From Micavibrio_C sp964577255 (GTDB taxonomy: Bacteria; Pseudomonadota; Alphaproteobacteria; Micavibrionales; Micavibrionaceae): a DNA stretch of 34,633 bases. The position numbers and the translations under genes are program-made. Positions 32,720 through 34,633 of the stretch are shown here, piece by piece; position 1 is the stretch's first letter, and each line of letters starts with the position of its first letter. The notes below the pieces were generated by a model. That model worked only from the letters and a program-made list of their open reading frames with translations, was not told the origin of the DNA and did not search any database. The DNA lies in NCBI GenBank assembly GCA_964577255.1, contig CAZNYM010000019.1, positions 1-34,633 on the forward strand. Direction: 5' to 3'.

Positions 32720-32762
32720 GGCCCGGCTTGTTTCCCCAAGACAAGCCGGGCCACTTCTTTTA
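32720..32762 (+). terminator. Strong terminator after the cyclase
   Basis: GGCCCGGCTTGT (32720-32731), nine-base loop, ACAAGCCGGGCC (32741-32752): a perfect 12-bp stem, then ACTTCTTTTA. It separates the cyclase from the permease gene, whose in-frame upstream ATG at 32728 falls inside the stem. Confidence 0.9.
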
Positions 32763-32772
32763 TAGTGTCGCC

Positions 32773-33867
32773 ATGAGCATGAAGATGAACTTCAATTCCC
32801 TCGATCGCGTCTCGGTTTACCGCATCCTGGTGGTGTCGGCGGCGGTCACGCTGATTCTGATCGGCTGTGTGATGGTGCTGCAGCCCTTCATAGCCTCGAT
32901 CGTGCTCGCGGTCATTCTCGCGCTTGCGACCTGGCCGGCCTATGCCCGGCTGGTTGATTACCTCAAGGGCCGCAACACTCTGGCGGCGGGGTTGATGACG
33001 CTTGGGCTTGTCATCTGTTTCCTGATCCCGCTGGTTCTGGTGGGTTCTTCGCTCAGCGAAAGCTTTTCGACGCTTTCCGGCATGGTGACCAAGGCGATGG
33101 AGAATCCCACACCGGCCCTGCCGGACGCCATCAAGAATCTGCCTGTTATCGGCGCGCAGGCCGAACATATGTGGTCGCATTATATTCAGGACCGCGAACA
33201 GCTGCTGGCGGTGGTGCAGAAGCAGACCGGCGACATTTCCAATTTCCTGGTTTCGGTAGGTGCGGCGATCGCGCGCGGCATGCTCGATGTGGCGGTGGCG
33301 CTGTTCATCGCCTTCTTCTTGTTCCGCAACGGGCCGCTGGTGGCGGGACGTTTTAAAACCCTGATCGAGCGTTTCGGCGGTGAACGCGGTACGCGGCTTC
33401 TGCTTTTATCCAAGAACACGCTGGTGGGCGTCGTCTACGGTCTGCTGGCGACGGCGCTGGCGCAGGGCATGCTGGCCACGCTCGGCTTCTGGATCGCGGG
33501 CGTGCCGGGCGCGCCGCTGCTGGGGCTTCTGACTCTGTTCCTGTCGCTGTTGCCGGTGGGGCCGCCCTTGATCTGGATTCCCGCCACCGTCTGGCTGTTC
33601 ACCGAAGGGCAGATCGGCATGGCGATCTTCATGGGAATGTGGGGCGTGCTCGCCATCAGCATGATCGACAATTTGATCCGCCCGTTCTTCATCAGCATGG
33701 GCAGCAATCTGCCGATCCTTCTGGTGCTGCTGGGCGTGTTCGGGGGGATCGTCGCGTTCGGCTTCATCGGCCTGTTCGTGGGCCCGACGCTGCTGGCCAT
33801 AGCCTATGCGTTGATCCTCGATCTCACGCAGCGCCGGGCCGCTGAAGCTTTTCCTGCCGCGAACTGA
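32773..33867 (+). CDS. AI-2E family transporter (PerM/YdiK-like)
   Basis: A 364-residue inner-membrane protein with about seven to eight helices; a pair near the start, a loop (about 95-165), and a helical bundle to the end. The family signature is in LFLSLLPVGPPLIWIPA and in the last helices FGGIVAFGFIGLFVGP. Members export small molecules or act as sodium-proton antiporters; the AI-2 role is not general. The start at 32773 follows the terminator; the earlier ATG at 32728 is in its stem. It converges on the cupin gene with a six-base gap. Confidence 0.92.
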   Translation: MSMKMNFNSLDRVSVYRILVVSAAVTLILIGCVMVLQPFIASIVLAVILALATWPAYARLVDYLKGRNTLAAGLMTLGLVICFLIPLVLVGSSLSESFSTLSGMVTKAMENPTPALPDAIKNLPVIGAQAEHMWSHYIQDREQLLAVVQKQTGDISNFLVSVGAAIARGMLDVAVALFIAFFLFRNGPLVAGRFKTLIERFGGERGTRLLLLSKNTLVGVVYGLLATALAQGMLATLGFWIAGVPGAPLLGLLTLFLSLLPVGPPLIWIPATVWLFTEGQIGMAIFMGMWGVLAISMIDNLIRPFFISMGSNLPILLVLLGVFGGIVAFGFIGLFVGPTLLAIAYALILDLTQRRAAEAFPAAN

Positions 33868-33873
33868 CGGGTT

Positions 33874-34374
33874 TCATTCGCCCTGGATTTCTTTTTTCAG
33901 GGTTTCATAGGCGGCCAGTGCAATGGCAATGCGCGGATTGCCCGCTACCGCGTTTTCAACGCGGCCATAAGCGTCGCTATAGCGGATGATATCGTCCTCG
34001 CGGCAAATGCCTTCCTGTATTTCCCTCACCACGCAAGGTACCGTACCCGCATTCGCCATGCAGTGCAGATTGCTCTGCGGGATGTCGAGGCTCTGGCCCG
34101 CCTCGAGGGTATAAATCACGCCCTCGCGCACCGCGCGTAGTGTGCCCTCCAGCACCGTCCACCGCTCGCGTCGCATGTGGTGCGATTGCAGCGAAAGGAT
34201 CTGCCCCGGCTCGACGGTGATCCGCTTTTCGCAGACCTCCTCGCCGTTGTCGTTGCTGCCCAGGCCGACCACGACATAGTGGCCCCAGGGCCGCTCGTCG
34301 CGGGCGTGCAGGGTGTAGGACGGCGAATCAGGCAAAGTTCCCTCGCGCGTGGGCGCCGGGGCGGGCGGAGTCAT
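33874..34374 (-). CDS. Mannose-6-phosphate isomerase type II-like cupin
   Basis: A 166-residue stand-alone cupin related to the C-terminal part of bifunctional mannose-6-phosphate isomerase/GDP-mannose pyrophosphorylases. It shows RPWGHYVVV, KRITVEPGQILSLQSHHMRRERW (metal histidines), VLEGTL, and a second cupin motif IPQSNLHCMANAG. The ATG at 34374 has AGGAG about nine bases upstream; a longer in-frame start at 34509 is unlikely. The pyrophosphorylase half is missing, so isomerase or another sugar-phosphate role is an inference. Confidence 0.85.
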   Translation of the reverse strand: MTPPAPAPTREGTLPDSPSYTLHARDERPWGHYVVVGLGSNDNGEEVCEKRITVEPGQILSLQSHHMRRERWTVLEGTLRAVREGVIYTLEAGQSLDIPQSNLHCMANAGTVPCVVREIQEGICREDDIIRYSDAYGRVENAVAGNPRIAIALAAYETLKKEIQGE

Positions 34375-34555
34375 GTCAGGGGCTCCTGGGCTGTGAAAAA
34401 AAGAGGATGCGCATATGGACGCACGGGATGTTTGCAGTGCAGCAAACGGTATTTTTGTGCCACAGCCCGCGTTCGCGGACAAGGGGCTTTTTGCCGGCCC
34501 GGAATTCACTGGACGCCCCGCGCCGCAAAGGTTAAAAACAGGGCGCTTGCCCCGT

Positions 34556-34632
34556 GCGTCCGTAGCTCAGCTGGATAGAGCGTTGGTTTCCGAAGCCAAA
34601 GGCCGCAGGTTCGACTCCTGCCGGACGCGCCA
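34556..34632 (+). tRNA. tRNA-Arg (anticodon CCG)
   Basis: A 77-base cloverleaf: acceptor GCGTCCG/CGGACGC, D-arm GCTC/GAGC, anticodon stem TTGGT/GCCAA with loop TTCCGAA (anticodon CCG at 34590-34592), T-arm GCAGG/CCTGC with TTCGACT, discriminator G, and encoded CCA (34630-34632). It reads CGG arginine codons. It ends one base before the window edge. Confidence 0.95.
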
Positions 34633-34633
34633 T

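Noticed and set aside
1..34633. CRISPR array, prophage or insertion sequence
   Set aside because: No regularly spaced repeats, and no transposase, integrase, capsid or Cas-like translation seen on either strand.

Overview
This 34.6-kb, GC-rich window looks like a chromosomal segment of an alphaproteobacterium. The evidence is a divK-pleD cell-cycle pair, a GST-fold protein of the FtsZ-binding FzlA type, an EipB-type (DUF1849) periplasmic protein, a SapC-family protein, a membrane-anchored CycM-like cytochrome c, and a perfect CtrA-type TTAA-N7-TTAA site in front of ftsK. No insertion sequence, phage gene or CRISPR array is visible. Most genes are ordinary housekeeping genes in short operons, with several convergent pairs whose stop codons overlap.

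Layout. (1) 1-3.6 kb: the 3' end of an EF-P gene of the arginine-type (EarP-rhamnosylated) subfamily. It converges on a three-gene operon that reads gtrB-type glycosyltransferase, then a methyltransferase fused to a GtrA membrane domain, then an NDP-glucose 4,6-dehydratase. The genes overlap, and the set looks like a lipid-linked sugar module. (2) 3.7-6.3 kb: holC, a cytochrome c, prephenate dehydratase, a 56-residue small protein and a single-pass membrane protein. (3) 6.4-12.6 kb: ftsK with a candidate CtrA site, an unknown 481-residue protein, purD, and an unknown 178-residue protein ended by a strong terminator. (4) 12.6-19.1 kb: ihfB and pyrF, a 1.67-kb stretch with no convincing gene, accD, a CBS-pair protein and rpsA. 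In many alphaproteobacteria trpF-trpB-trpA lie between pyrF and accD; here they are absent. (5) 19.3-25.6 kb, all minus strand: M3 oligopeptidase, a YeeZ-like SDR, FzlA-type protein, a cysteine-rich secreted protein, a HTH/coiled-coil protein and SapC. (6) 25.8-30.6 kb: UDP-glucose dehydrogenase, then two tandem paralogues that each seem to carry two sigma-region-4-like helix-turn-helix domains, then pleD and divK. (7) 30.7-34.6 kb: EipB-type protein, a second diguanylate cyclase, an AI-2E-family permease, a mannose-6-phosphate-isomerase-like cupin, and tRNA-Arg(CCG) at the window edge.

The themes that link the genes are cell-cycle and division control (FtsK, FzlA, DivK, PleD, second diguanylate cyclase), envelope sugar chemistry (GtrB, GtrA fusion, 4,6-dehydratase, UDP-glucose dehydrogenase, cupin, EipB) and translation (EF-P, S1, tRNA-Arg). 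The parts most likely to be new are the paired double-sigma4-like proteins next to pleD-divK, the arginine-type EF-P beside a possible rhamnose-precursor gene, the methyltransferase-GtrA fusion, and the empty trp position between pyrF and accD.
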